Position numbers and translations under genes: made by a program. Below are positions 33,314-41,344 of a stretch of DNA of 64,000 nt, one piece after another (the stretch's first letter is position 1; every line of letters starts with the position of its first letter). The DNA comes from SW4 sp042466115 (GTDB lineage: Bacteria; Pseudomonadota; Alphaproteobacteria; Rhodobacterales; Rhodobacteraceae). The notes below the pieces were generated by a model, which was given only the letters and a program-made list of their open reading frames with translations, searched no databases and was not told where the DNA came from. The stretch covers positions 496,001 through 560,000 of the forward strand of contig NZ_JAXHBQ010000001.1 of assembly GCF_042466115.1 (NCBI RefSeq), in the 5' to 3' direction.

Positions 33314-34162
33314 ATGTTGCGATTTATCACTGTTTTGGGCCTGATTTTCGGGCTGACCGTGGGTGCAGACGCCCAAACCTATCCCACACCCACGACCAGT
33401 CTGGTCAATGATTACGCCGAAATGCTGGATGACGCCAGCGCGGCCCGCCTGACCGAAACCCTTGAAACCATGCGCACCGAAACGGGGGCCGAAGTCACGC
33501 TGCTGACCCTGTCATCGGTGCAGTTCTATGCCCAAGGCACCGACATCAAGACCTATGGCAAGGCGCTGTTCGATGCATGGGGCATCGGGGCAGAGGGCGC
33601 GGATACAGGTGTGCTGCTGCTGGTGTTTCGCGATGACCGCGAACTGGCGATCACCTTGGGCGATGCCTATGGCAGCGACTGGGACAGTGCCGCAGCGCGC
33701 GTGATTGACGAAGATATCCTGCCGGTCTTTCGCAACGGCGATTTCGCCGCCGGAATTGCCAGCGGCATCGACGGGATCAACACCCGCATCGTTGCGCCGT
33801 TTCATGCGGGCGGGCCATCAAGCGGCGGTGGCGAAGGCGGCGGGCTTGGCATCTGGGCCATCCTTGGCCCGATCGGTGCGATCATCGCGGGCCTGTTCGG
33901 CTGGAGCCGTGTGCGCGCCGCGCGTCTGGCCAAAGAACCCTGCCCGCAATGCGGCAAGCCTGGATTAAAGCGCGAGCGCATCACCCTGCAAGCGGCCAGC
34001 GAAATGGCCGAAGGACGCGGCGAAAACCGCATCACTTGCCTGTCGTGTGGTCATACAACCGCAACGCCCTTTGTCATCCCGATGGTTGCGGCCAAACCCG
34101 ACGATGACGAAAAATTCGGCGGTGGCAAATCAGGAGACGGTGGCGCCAGCGGCAAATGGTAA
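33314..34162 (+). CDS. TPM-domain (YgcG-like) secreted, membrane-anchored protein
   Basis: The 282-residue product has a signal sequence (about 1-20, cleavage after GADA), a TPM domain with LVNDYAEMLDDASAARL and ITLGDAYGSDWD, a glycine-rich linker, one membrane segment (about 178-196) and a C-terminal zinc-ribbon-like part with CPQCGKPGL and CLSCGHTT. TPM domains are periplasmic and implicated in photosystem assembly in plants and unknown envelope roles in bacteria. Here the cytoplasmic zinc ribbon is an extra part relative to minimal members. Confidence 0.8.
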   Translation: MLRFITVLGLIFGLTVGADAQTYPTPTTSLVNDYAEMLDDASAARLTETLETMRTETGAEVTLLTLSSVQFYAQGTDIKTYGKALFDAWGIGAEGADTGVLLLVFRDDRELAITLGDAYGSDWDSAAARVIDEDILPVFRNGDFAAGIASGIDGINTRIVAPFHAGGPSSGGGEGGGLGIWAILGPIGAIIAGLFGWSRVRAARLAKEPCPQCGKPGLKRERITLQAASEMAEGRGENRITCLSCGHTTATPFVIPMVAAKPDDDEKFGGGKSGDGGASGKW

Positions 34163-34185
34163 CCCGCCGCCGGCACACGCAACTC

Positions 34186-34788
34186 CTAGAACGCGTATGA
34201 CACCCGCAGACTAAAGGTATCGACGGTCGGGCTTAGCCCCGTGCCGTCGAAATCGTCAAACTCGTGGTGCAGGTATTCCCCGCCGACCAATACATTCGGG
34301 CGCACCTTATAGGCAAGACCAAGCCCGTAGAAATAACCTGTGTCGCTGATTGTCGTGATGCCCGGATCGCTGAACTGGGCCTGGGCCATACCGGCCGTGA
34401 AATAGGGCAACGCATCACCCAGATCATAGCCGACCCGCAGCTTGGCGCGCGCGATGTAATCCAGCGCGCCGTCAATCGCGCCCTCGTCCACGATATCGGT
34501 CCAGTCATAGTCAACTTCGCCGCCCAGCACCCAGTCGCCGAAATCATACATGTAACCGGCATGCACACCATAGATCGCGCCGTTTTCATCAACGCCGTTT
34601 GGCACTTCTTCCAGATGGCCGGTGCCGTATTGGCCACCCAGATAAAAACCCGTCCATTCACCGATCACGGGTGCGGGCGGGGGTGCAACTGGCACAGGAA
34701 TGACGGGATCAGCCAAGCCACCGGCGAATGCATTGGTGGCAAGGCAGGCGCCCAACAGGGCGGGGATAACAAGTAAACGCTTTGACAT
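34186..34788 (-). CDS. outer-membrane beta-barrel protein (OmpA-like barrel), paralogue A
   Basis: A 200-residue outer-membrane protein with a signal peptide (cleavage near AFA-GG), a proline-rich spacer and an eight-strand-type barrel ending in the outer-membrane signature RVSYAF. It starts at 34788 after AAGGAGAGA. The WTGFYLGGQYG and GVHAGYMYDFGDWVLGGEVDYD stretches are those of Omp25/RopB-type porin-like proteins of alphaproteobacteria. It shares layout and motifs with the next upstream gene, indicating a tandem duplication. Confidence 0.85.
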   Translation of the reverse strand: MSKRLLVIPALLGACLATNAFAGGLADPVIPVPVAPPPAPVIGEWTGFYLGGQYGTGHLEEVPNGVDENGAIYGVHAGYMYDFGDWVLGGEVDYDWTDIVDEGAIDGALDYIARAKLRVGYDLGDALPYFTAGMAQAQFSDPGITTISDTGYFYGLGLAYKVRPNVLVGGEYLHHEFDDFDGTGLSPTVDTFSLRVSYAF

Positions 34789-34923
34789 GAAATCTCTCCT
34801 TTTTGAAATTGCCCCAAGGAGACACCCGAAGGGCGATAGGCACATGATAAAGGAGGAGAAGGTGCCTGATCCAGCCCACGCTAAGCAATGCGGCCATAAA
34901 CTGCCGATCAGCGCAGAAAATGC

Positions 34924-34953
34924 GAACGGCGCACCGGGTGGGATGCGCCGTTC
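34924..34953 (-). terminator. Rho-independent terminator after the upstream barrel gene
   Basis: GAACGGCGCA and TGCGCCGTTC form a perfect ten-pair stem with a ten-base loop; on the minus strand a TTTT tract follows within five bases. It lies 64 bases past the stop of the gene at 35017-35616. Confidence 0.8.
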
Positions 34954-35016
34954 TGTTGCAGCGGGGATGTAATTGGGGGGGAGGATTTGGGGAAATCCGG
35001 CCCCGCTGCGAACCAC

Positions 35017-35616
35017 TTAGAACTGGAACGACACGCGCGCGGCCAGTGTCGTGGCATCAACGTCGATGCCGCTGCCGGCAAAATCGTCAAATTCATGCTG
35101 CAAGACTTCTGCGCCCACACGCATCCGGTCGCTGACCTGATAATCGGCACCGATGCCGTAGAATGCGCCGGTGTCATTGTCGTCAATTGCACCCGAGGTC
35201 GTCAGCTGCGCGGCACCAATGGTCACGTAAGGCAACCACTGACCGGCATCATAACCGGCACGGAACTTCAGGCGGGCGACGCTGTCAACGTCCAGACCGG
35301 CGACATCGTCGGTGATATTGCCACCTTCGAATTCCAGTTCGCCACCGACAACATAGTTGCCAAGGTCGTAAAGATACCCGCCGTGGATCCCGTAGGTGAC
35401 GCCGTTCACATCGTCACCAAGGGTGGCGCTGCCCGTGACATCGCCATACCCCAGCGATCCACCGGCGTAAAACCCGCTCCAGTCGGAGGATGCCACCGGC
35501 ATCGGGGCGGGCATCGGCGCCGGGGCCGGTGTGGTGATTGGCTCGTCCATACCGCCGGCAAAGGCGGGCGCGGCGAGCGCGAAAGTTGCAAGGCCTGCAA
35601 GAAGTGTCGTGCGCAT
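35017..35616 (-). CDS. outer-membrane beta-barrel protein (OmpA-like barrel), paralogue B
   Basis: A 199-residue paralogue of the gene at 34186-34788: signal peptide ending AFA-GG, a proline/alanine repeat (PAPAPMPAPMP), DWSGFYAGGSLGYGD, GIHGGYLYDLGNYVVGGELEFE and the terminal RVSFQF. Start 35616 follows GGAGAC; an ATG 18 bases upstream is less well placed. A strong terminator follows, so the two barrels are probably transcribed separately. Confidence 0.85.
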   Translation of the reverse strand: MRTTLLAGLATFALAAPAFAGGMDEPITTPAPAPMPAPMPVASSDWSGFYAGGSLGYGDVTGSATLGDDVNGVTYGIHGGYLYDLGNYVVGGELEFEGGNITDDVAGLDVDSVARLKFRAGYDAGQWLPYVTIGAAQLTTSGAIDDNDTGAFYGIGADYQVSDRMRVGAEVLQHEFDDFAGSGIDVDATTLAARVSFQF

Positions 35617-35634
35617 GTTGATGTCTCCATCCAT

Positions 35635-36055
35635 AAGTTGAATTTCGTCGCAGCCAGCCAGTCCGACTGCGCAAGGGACACTTGGGGCCGAAACCGGCGC
35701 GGGGCTATAACCTCACAGAAACGTTAGGTGTTTGGGCATCAAACTGCCGGTTCAGGCGGGATGGCTCGGCACTTTGCAGCGCAGCAAATCGCGGTGGCAT
35801 CTTCCTGCCGATGGCACCGGAATTCCGCCGATGGGCCAAAAGCGACCACGGGTCGCAAACGGGCAAGACGCGCTGGGGCTTCGCCGCAAGGCTGGACACA
35901 GCTTGAAAGAAGGTCCGCCGTGCATCTAAACCCTGCATCTTGCATCGGAATTGTCTTGCGCACGATCGGCGCACGGCGCGGGCGCGCCGCAAGGGGGCGA
36001 CCACAGGCGCGCTGACAGCCGCCCGTCACGACCCCTTACAAAAGCGAGACCGAAA
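35635..36055. other. gap between barrel protein and MttB-family gene
   Basis: About 420 bp of divergent upstream sequence for the two genes. I see no conserved small gene, tRNA or riboswitch-like fold. The region must hold both promoters but no hexamer pair stands out. Confidence 0.4.
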
Positions 36056-37621
36056 ATGACCGATGTCACCTACCCGTCCAAGAACCCGACCCCGCGCCCG
36101 ACCCGTTCGGGTGGGCGCGCCGCGCGCCATGCCAGCCGCGCCGCCAAACTGTCCGATGATATGCGCCCCGTGCGGCCCGGATTGTCGGGCGGACAATACA
36201 AACCCCTGTCGGATGCCGATGTGGCACGCATCCACGCCGCCGCCCTGACCGCCCTTGAAGAGATCGGGCTGGCCGATGCGCCCCCCAGCGGCGTGGCGAT
36301 CCTGACCGGCGCGGGGGCCGTGCAGGGCGATGACGGGCGCATCCGTTTTCCCCGCGCTTTGGTCGAGGACATGCTGGCAATCGCAAACCGCGACGTGACG
36401 CTGTGCGGGCGCGATCCGGCCCATGATCTGGACCTGTCAGGCACCCGCGTCCATTACGGCACCGCAGGCGCGGCGGTGCATATGGTCGATGTTGCGGGGC
36501 GCAACTACCGCGAAAGCACGGTGCAGGATCTGTTTGACGCGGCGCGGATCGTCGACACACTCGACAATATCCATTTCCTGCAACGGCCCATGGTCTGCCG
36601 CGATATCCTTGATAACCTGGAAATGGACCTCAACACCGTCTATGCCACGACCAGCGGCACCACCAAACACATCGGCACCTCCTTTGTGGAACCCGCCCAT
36701 GTGGCCCCCTGCATCGACATGCTGCACATGATCGCGGGTGGCGAGGCCGCGTGGCGCGCGCGCCCCTTCCTCAGCAATTCGAACTGCTTTGTGGTGCCGC
36801 CCATGCGCTTTGCGACCGAAGCCTGCGAGGTGATGGAAAACTGCATCCGCGCAGGCATGCCGGTGCTGCTGTTGTCGGCGGGCATGTCCGGCGCCACAGC
36901 ACCATCAACCATCGCCGGCGCGATCGTGCAGGCCGTGGCCGAATGCCTTGCCGGGATCGTCTATGTCAATGCCATGGCCCCCGGCCATCCGGCCGTGTTC
37001 GGCACCTGGCCCTTCGGGTTGGACCTGCGCACCGGCGCGATGACCGGCGGGTCGGGCGAACAGGCGCTGTTGACAGCGGGCTGCGCGCAGATGCACCGGT
37101 TCTATGGCCTTCCGGGCGGTGCGGCGGCAGGGATCGCCGACAGCAAACTGCCCGACATGCAGGCGGGATGGGAACAGATGTGTTCCAACGTCATGGCCGG
37201 GCTGTCAGGGTTGAACATGGTTTACGAGGCTGCGGGCATGCATGCCTCGCTACTGGGGTTCTGCCATGAAAGCCTGATTTTGGGCGATGATTTGATCGGC
37301 CAGGCCCTGCGCTGCGTGCGCGGGATCGAAGTGGACGACGAAACCCTTGCGCTGGACCAGATGCGGGCGGTCTGTCTGGGGGGACCGGGGCATTACCTTG
37401 GCACCGAACAGACCCTTGGCCGGATGGAAAGCGATCATGTTTACCCAGCACTTGGCAACCGGATGTCACCCAAGGAATGGGCGGAAAAGGACAAACCCGA
37501 CCTGATCGAAAACGCGATTGCAACCAAGGAACGGATACTTGCAACCACCAGCGCAGCGCAGTTTGCCCCCGATCTGGACGCCGCGATCCGCGCGCGGTTC
37601 ACCATTCACCTGCCGCGCTGA
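36056..37621 (+). CDS. MttB-family (trimethylamine/glycine-betaine) methyltransferase
   Basis: A 521-residue member of the MttB superfamily of corrinoid-dependent methyltransferases. Conserved parts include the PGLSGGQYKPLSDADVARIH start, TTSGTTKHIGTSF, FATEACEVMENCIRAGMPV, and NAMAPGHPAVFGTWPFGLDLRTGAMTGGSGEQAL. There is no in-frame TAG, so it does not encode pyrrolysine and belongs with the non-Pyl members, of which some demethylate glycine betaine (MtgB) or related quaternary amines. A corrinoid protein gene is not adjacent. The RACo-like activator at 8.6-10.6 kb could serve it. Confidence 0.85.
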   Translation: MTDVTYPSKNPTPRPTRSGGRAARHASRAAKLSDDMRPVRPGLSGGQYKPLSDADVARIHAAALTALEEIGLADAPPSGVAILTGAGAVQGDDGRIRFPRALVEDMLAIANRDVTLCGRDPAHDLDLSGTRVHYGTAGAAVHMVDVAGRNYRESTVQDLFDAARIVDTLDNIHFLQRPMVCRDILDNLEMDLNTVYATTSGTTKHIGTSFVEPAHVAPCIDMLHMIAGGEAAWRARPFLSNSNCFVVPPMRFATEACEVMENCIRAGMPVLLLSAGMSGATAPSTIAGAIVQAVAECLAGIVYVNAMAPGHPAVFGTWPFGLDLRTGAMTGGSGEQALLTAGCAQMHRFYGLPGGAAAGIADSKLPDMQAGWEQMCSNVMAGLSGLNMVYEAAGMHASLLGFCHESLILGDDLIGQALRCVRGIEVDDETLALDQMRAVCLGGPGHYLGTEQTLGRMESDHVYPALGNRMSPKEWAEKDKPDLIENAIATKERILATTSAAQFAPDLDAAIRARFTIHLPR

Positions 37622-37632
37622 ATGGGGTTTTT

Positions 37633-37692
37633 GGGGGCCTTGCCCCCGTCGCGTTCCGCGACTCCCCCAGAGGTATTTTTGAACAAAAGAAG
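37633..37692 (-). repeat. Rhodobacterales intergenic element, copy 3, with hairpin
   Basis: In inverted orientation to copy 2: hairpin GGGGGC-CTT-GCCCCC (37633-37647) directly after the MttB stop, then GGGGGAGTCGC in reverse and GTATTTTTGAACAAAAGAAG (37673-37692). Its order and spacing match 30303-30359. Confidence 0.7.
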
Positions 37693-37810
37693 GGATCAGC
37701 CCCCCGTCAATCGCGCGGCGTATTCGGGGGGCCTTCTCTTGTTACGGCCATCGGCTCTCCAGCCTGTTCCGCGCCGCCAGCCTAACGTGGCATGGTTAAC
37801 GCAACCCTAA

Positions 37811-37832
37811 CTTCTTTTGTTCGGAAATACTC
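37811..37832 (+). repeat. Rhodobacterales intergenic element, copy 4
   Basis: CTTCTTTTGTTCGGAAATAC with the TCAATC extension also seen in copy 1 (17525-17546). It touches the stop codon of anmK. Confidence 0.6.
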
Positions 37833-38925
37833 AATCAGGACGGCTGAGGATTCCGCCGCCCACAGCGGCGCGCACGCCCGTGGTGCTGGTGCAGGATGTA
37901 GGCAGCCCCTTGGCCACGCGCACCGCCAGATAGGCAAAGGCCTGTGCTTCGATCATGTCACCGTCAAGGCCCGCGTCCTCGACCGGCTGCACAGGGCAAT
38001 CGAGCCCGGCTTGCAGCATCGCCATCATCGTCGGGTTTTTGCGTCCGCCACCGCAGACCAAAACGCGATCGGGCGGTGCGGGACAATGTTCCATCGCGCG
38101 CATCACCGCACTGGCGGCCATGCCTGTCATCGTGGCGGCCGCATCCGCATCGTCCAACTCGCGCACAAGGTCCAACATCTGGTCAAAAGCGTTGCGATCC
38201 AGTGACTTGGGCGGCATCTTGTAGAAATAGGGATCGTCCAGAAACAGCTCGAGCGCGCCGGTAACGACCGTGCCGCGCGCGGCGAGTTCGCCGTCCTTGT
38301 CATAGGGTTGCCCCAGCCGTTGCTGCATCAGATCGTTGATCGGCGCATTCGCGGGGCCGGTATCAAATGCGAGCAACGCGCCGTCACTTTCTGGGACGGG
38401 TTTGGACGGGTCGACCCAGGTAAGATTGCCAACCCCGCCAAGATTGAGGAATGCAACCGGCCCGTCTGCCCCGATCCATTTTGCCAGCGCGAAATGATAG
38501 AACGGCGCAAGCGGCGCGCCCTGCCCGCCAAGGCGCACATCCGCGCTGCGAAAATCCCAGACCACGGGCAGGCCCAGACGGTTGGCAATCCGCTGCCCGT
38601 CGCCCGCTTGATGGGTCCCGCGCCCGCCGGGATCATGGGCCAGTGTCTGGCCGTGGAACCCGGCCAGATCGACGCCCTCGAAGCCCGCCATCGCGGTGAC
38701 ATGCGTATCTTCGATCAAGGCGATAACATCATCACCGACCTGACTCTGCCATTGCCCCAGCGCGCCGTGCAAAACCGTGCGCTCGGCCTTGGAATAGGGG
38801 TGATAGCCCGTGTCGCCAAAGCCGGAAATGCTGTGCCCGTCCGTGTCGATCACTGCCACGTCGACCCCGTCAAGCGAGGTTCCAGACATCGCCCCAAGGG
38901 CGCGCACCGTGCCAGATTTCAACAT
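37831..38925 (-). CDS. anmK: anhydro-N-acetylmuramic acid kinase
   Basis: AnmK opens the anhydro ring of recycled 1,6-anhydro-MurNAc and phosphorylates it to MurNAc 6-phosphate, a step of peptidoglycan recycling. The 364-residue product has LGAMSGTSLDGVDVAV (ATP site), DLAGFHGQTLAHDPGG with the catalytic Asp, FLNLGGVGNLTW and FDTGPANAPINDLM. I start at 38925, where AAGGGAAAG is well spaced, rather than 18 bases upstream. It is divergent from tyrS with only 61 bp between. Confidence 0.93.
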   Translation of the reverse strand: MLKSGTVRALGAMSGTSLDGVDVAVIDTDGHSISGFGDTGYHPYSKAERTVLHGALGQWQSQVGDDVIALIEDTHVTAMAGFEGVDLAGFHGQTLAHDPGGRGTHQAGDGQRIANRLGLPVVWDFRSADVRLGGQGAPLAPFYHFALAKWIGADGPVAFLNLGGVGNLTWVDPSKPVPESDGALLAFDTGPANAPINDLMQQRLGQPYDKDGELAARGTVVTGALELFLDDPYFYKMPPKSLDRNAFDQMLDLVRELDDADAAATMTGMAASAVMRAMEHCPAPPDRVLVCGGGRKNPTMMAMLQAGLDCPVQPVEDAGLDGDMIEAQAFAYLAVRVAKGLPTSCTSTTGVRAAVGGGILSRPD

Positions 38926-38986
38926 GCACTTTCCCTTGGCCAAACTGCCCCTTATAGATGCCCCGAACCCGATGCAGAGGCAAGCT

Positions 38987-40240
38987 ATGACCTACCACCC
39001 CAAATCCGATTTCATGACCGTCATGATTGAACGCGGCTTTCTGGCCGATTGCACGGATTATCAGGCGCTGGACGAGGCGTTCAGCAAGGGCGTGGTGCCT
39101 GCCTATATTGGCTTTGATGCCACGGCCAAATCGCTGCACGTGGGCAGCCTGATCCAGATCATGATGCTGCGCTGGCTGCAAAAGACCGGCCATCAGCCGA
39201 TCACCCTGATGGGGGGCGGGACGACGAAGGTGGGCGACCCCAGCTTTCGCGCCGATGAGCGCCCGTTGCTGACGCCCGACCAGATCGACGACAATATCGC
39301 AGGGATCAAGCAGGTGTTCGCGGCCTATATTGATTACGACACCGACGCGCCGAACAAGGCGCTGATGCTGAATAATGCCGAATGGCTGGACGGGCTGAAC
39401 TACCTTGATTTCCTGCGTGACATCGGGCGGCATTTTTCCGTCAACCGGATGCTTGCGTTTGAAAGCGTCAAATCGCGGCTGGATCGTGAGCAGTCGCTGT
39501 CGTTCCTTGAATTCAACTACATGATCCTGCAAGCCTATGATTTTCTTGAGCTAAACCGCCGTTACGGCTGTCTGCTCCAGATGGGTGGCAGCGACCAGTG
39601 GGGCAATATCGTCAACGGGATCGACCTGACCCGCCGCGTTCTTGATCACGAGATTTACGGGCTGACGTCACCCTTGCTGACCACCAGCGATGGCAAGAAG
39701 ATGGGCAAGTCGCAGGACGGTGCCGTATGGCTGAACGCGGATATGGTCGCGCCCTATGAATTCTGGCAGTTCTGGCGCAACACGACTGATGCGGATGTTG
39801 GCCGGTTCCTCAAGCTCTATACTGAAATGCCGCTTGAGGAATGCGACCGTCTTGGCGCGCTGGAGGGCGCCGACATCAACGAGGCCAAGATCATTTTGGC
39901 CAATGAAGTCACAACATTACTGCACGGAGCTGATGCTGCCGCCGCCGCCGAAGAAACCGCACGTGAAGTGTTCGAAAAGGGCGGTGTAGGTGATGACCTG
40001 CCCACGCTGACCCTGTCAGCGGCCGACCTTGGCGATGGCATGTCGATCGTGCAATTGATCGTGAAATCCGGCCTTGCGGGCAGCGGCAAGGAGGCCAAGC
40101 GCCTGATCGCTGAAAACGGTGCGCGGGTAAATGACGAACCGTTGACCGATGCCGGACTGATGGTAGATGCAAGCGCCCTTGCCAGCCCGATGAAACTGTC
40201 GGCGGGCAAAAAGCGCCACGCGCTGGTGCAACTGGGCTAA
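38987..40240 (+). CDS. tyrS: tyrosyl-tRNA synthetase
   Basis: TyrS charges tRNA-Tyr. The 417-residue class I enzyme has the tyrosine contact in YIGFDATAKSLHVGS with HVGS at 51-54 as the HIGH motif, GGSDQWGNI, and KMGKS at 238-242. A C-terminal S4-like RNA-binding domain (about 350-417) includes GSGKEAKRLIAENGARVN. GCAGAGGCAAGCT precedes the ATG. The TAA stop overlaps the stop of a small minus-strand gene. Confidence 0.97.
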   Translation: MTYHPKSDFMTVMIERGFLADCTDYQALDEAFSKGVVPAYIGFDATAKSLHVGSLIQIMMLRWLQKTGHQPITLMGGGTTKVGDPSFRADERPLLTPDQIDDNIAGIKQVFAAYIDYDTDAPNKALMLNNAEWLDGLNYLDFLRDIGRHFSVNRMLAFESVKSRLDREQSLSFLEFNYMILQAYDFLELNRRYGCLLQMGGSDQWGNIVNGIDLTRRVLDHEIYGLTSPLLTTSDGKKMGKSQDGAVWLNADMVAPYEFWQFWRNTTDADVGRFLKLYTEMPLEECDRLGALEGADINEAKIILANEVTTLLHGADAAAAAEETAREVFEKGGVGDDLPTLTLSAADLGDGMSIVQLIVKSGLAGSGKEAKRLIAENGARVNDEPLTDAGLMVDASALASPMKLSAGKKRHALVQLG

Positions 40241-40371
40241 AGCCAGTCGATCAGTGCCAGCACAGCCCCTGCGGGCAGCGCCACCGCCAAGGCAAGCAGC
40301 GCCGCGCCAATGGGGGTTAACCTGGGCGCAGGCGCGACCTGCCCGTAAACTTGGGATTCGCGTTTTTTCAC
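40237..40371 (-). CDS. 44-residue single-span membrane protein
   Basis: A GTG-initiated 44-codon frame whose product runs KKRESQVYGQVAPAPRLTPIG then a hydrophobic stretch AALLALAVALPAGAVLALIDWL. A basic, proline-containing N-terminus followed by one membrane helix and an acidic-aromatic end is a believable small inner-membrane protein. Codon third positions are strongly GC-rich as in real genes here, and the TAG stop overlaps the tyrS TAA. No strong ribosome site is visible. I do not know the function. Confidence 0.6.
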   Translation of the reverse strand: MKKRESQVYGQVAPAPRLTPIGAALLALAVALPAGAVLALIDWL

Positions 40372-40417
40372 GCGGTCATTAACCACGCATTAGGTTTCCA
40401 CTGTCTTAACGGTGGCA

Positions 40418-41323
40418 ATGGACATGAAACCTGCCCGCCCGCCGCCTGACGCGATCTTGCCGCTGCAACAACACCCGTTTTTCGCGGATGCATTGGCGCG
40501 CATGGGCCGCGATGTGACCAGTCTGGCCTTGCAAGATGGTGCGCGCCGGATTGGCCACGTGCAGCTGATCTCGCGCAGGTTTGGCCCCTTGGGGCGCGTT
40601 GCCTTGGCCTCGTGCGGGCCGGTGTGGTGCGCGGATACCCCGCCACACCTGCGCCGCGACATGCTGCGCGCGCTTGGCAAACGCGGCCTGCGGATCGTCA
40701 ATGCAAACGAAGGTATTCCCAAGGGCGCGGGGTTTCACCAGATCATCAGCGCGGCGCATCTGGCCGAGGTGGACCTGCGCGGCGATCTCTGTGCCGCGAT
40801 GCATCCAAAATGGCGCAACCGGCTGGTCAAGGCGCGGTCGGCACCGCTGACCTTGCAACATGACATCTTTGACAGCGACAGACATGGCTGGCTTTTGCTG
40901 GCCGAACGTGCCCAGCAAAAGGCGCGTGGTTATCGCGCCCTGCCCGCCGCGATCACGCTGGCCTATGCGGCCGCACACCCCGCGCAGGTGCGCGTGATCA
41001 CGGCCCGTGACGGCCAGACACCTGTCGCGGCCATGCTGTTCCTGTGCCATGGCCCAGTTGCAACCTATCATATGGGGTGGAGCGGGCCGCAGGGGCGTGC
41101 GACAGGCGCACACAACCTGATCCTGCATGCGGCAATGGCGTGGCTGGCAGATCAGGGCCATGTCCGGCTTGACCTTGGGACAGTGGACACGCAGACCAAT
41201 CCTGGCCTTGCCCGCTTCAAGATTGGCGCGGGCGCAACGCTGCGCGCAACAGGTGGCACATGGCTGCGCCTGCCCGACTTTGGGTTGCGCTGGCCGCGGC
41301 ACGCGGCACATGCTAGAGCCTGA
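40418..41323 (+). CDS. FemAB-like GNAT acyltransferase
   Basis: A 301-residue protein with the two-lobed GNAT pattern of FemAB-related proteins: FFADALARMGRDVTSLAL and HPKWRNRLVKARSAPL in the first half, AQQKARGYRALPAAITLAYAA, VAAMLFLCHGPVATYHMGWSG and HNLILHAAMAWLADQGHVRLDLGTVD in the second. It may transfer an acyl or aminoacyl group in envelope or polysaccharide metabolism; the substrate is unknown. Three nearby start codons (40412 GTG, 40418, 40424) cannot be separated with certainty. Confidence 0.75.
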   Translation: MDMKPARPPPDAILPLQQHPFFADALARMGRDVTSLALQDGARRIGHVQLISRRFGPLGRVALASCGPVWCADTPPHLRRDMLRALGKRGLRIVNANEGIPKGAGFHQIISAAHLAEVDLRGDLCAAMHPKWRNRLVKARSAPLTLQHDIFDSDRHGWLLLAERAQQKARGYRALPAAITLAYAAAHPAQVRVITARDGQTPVAAMLFLCHGPVATYHMGWSGPQGRATGAHNLILHAAMAWLADQGHVRLDLGTVDTQTNPGLARFKIGAGATLRATGGTWLRLPDFGLRWPRHAAHARA

Positions 41324-41344
41324 TCAAACAGATCGGGACAGCCC

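Noticed and set aside
36056..37621. Pyrrolysine-containing MttB
   Set aside because: No internal TAG in the frame; full-length protein is read without suppression.
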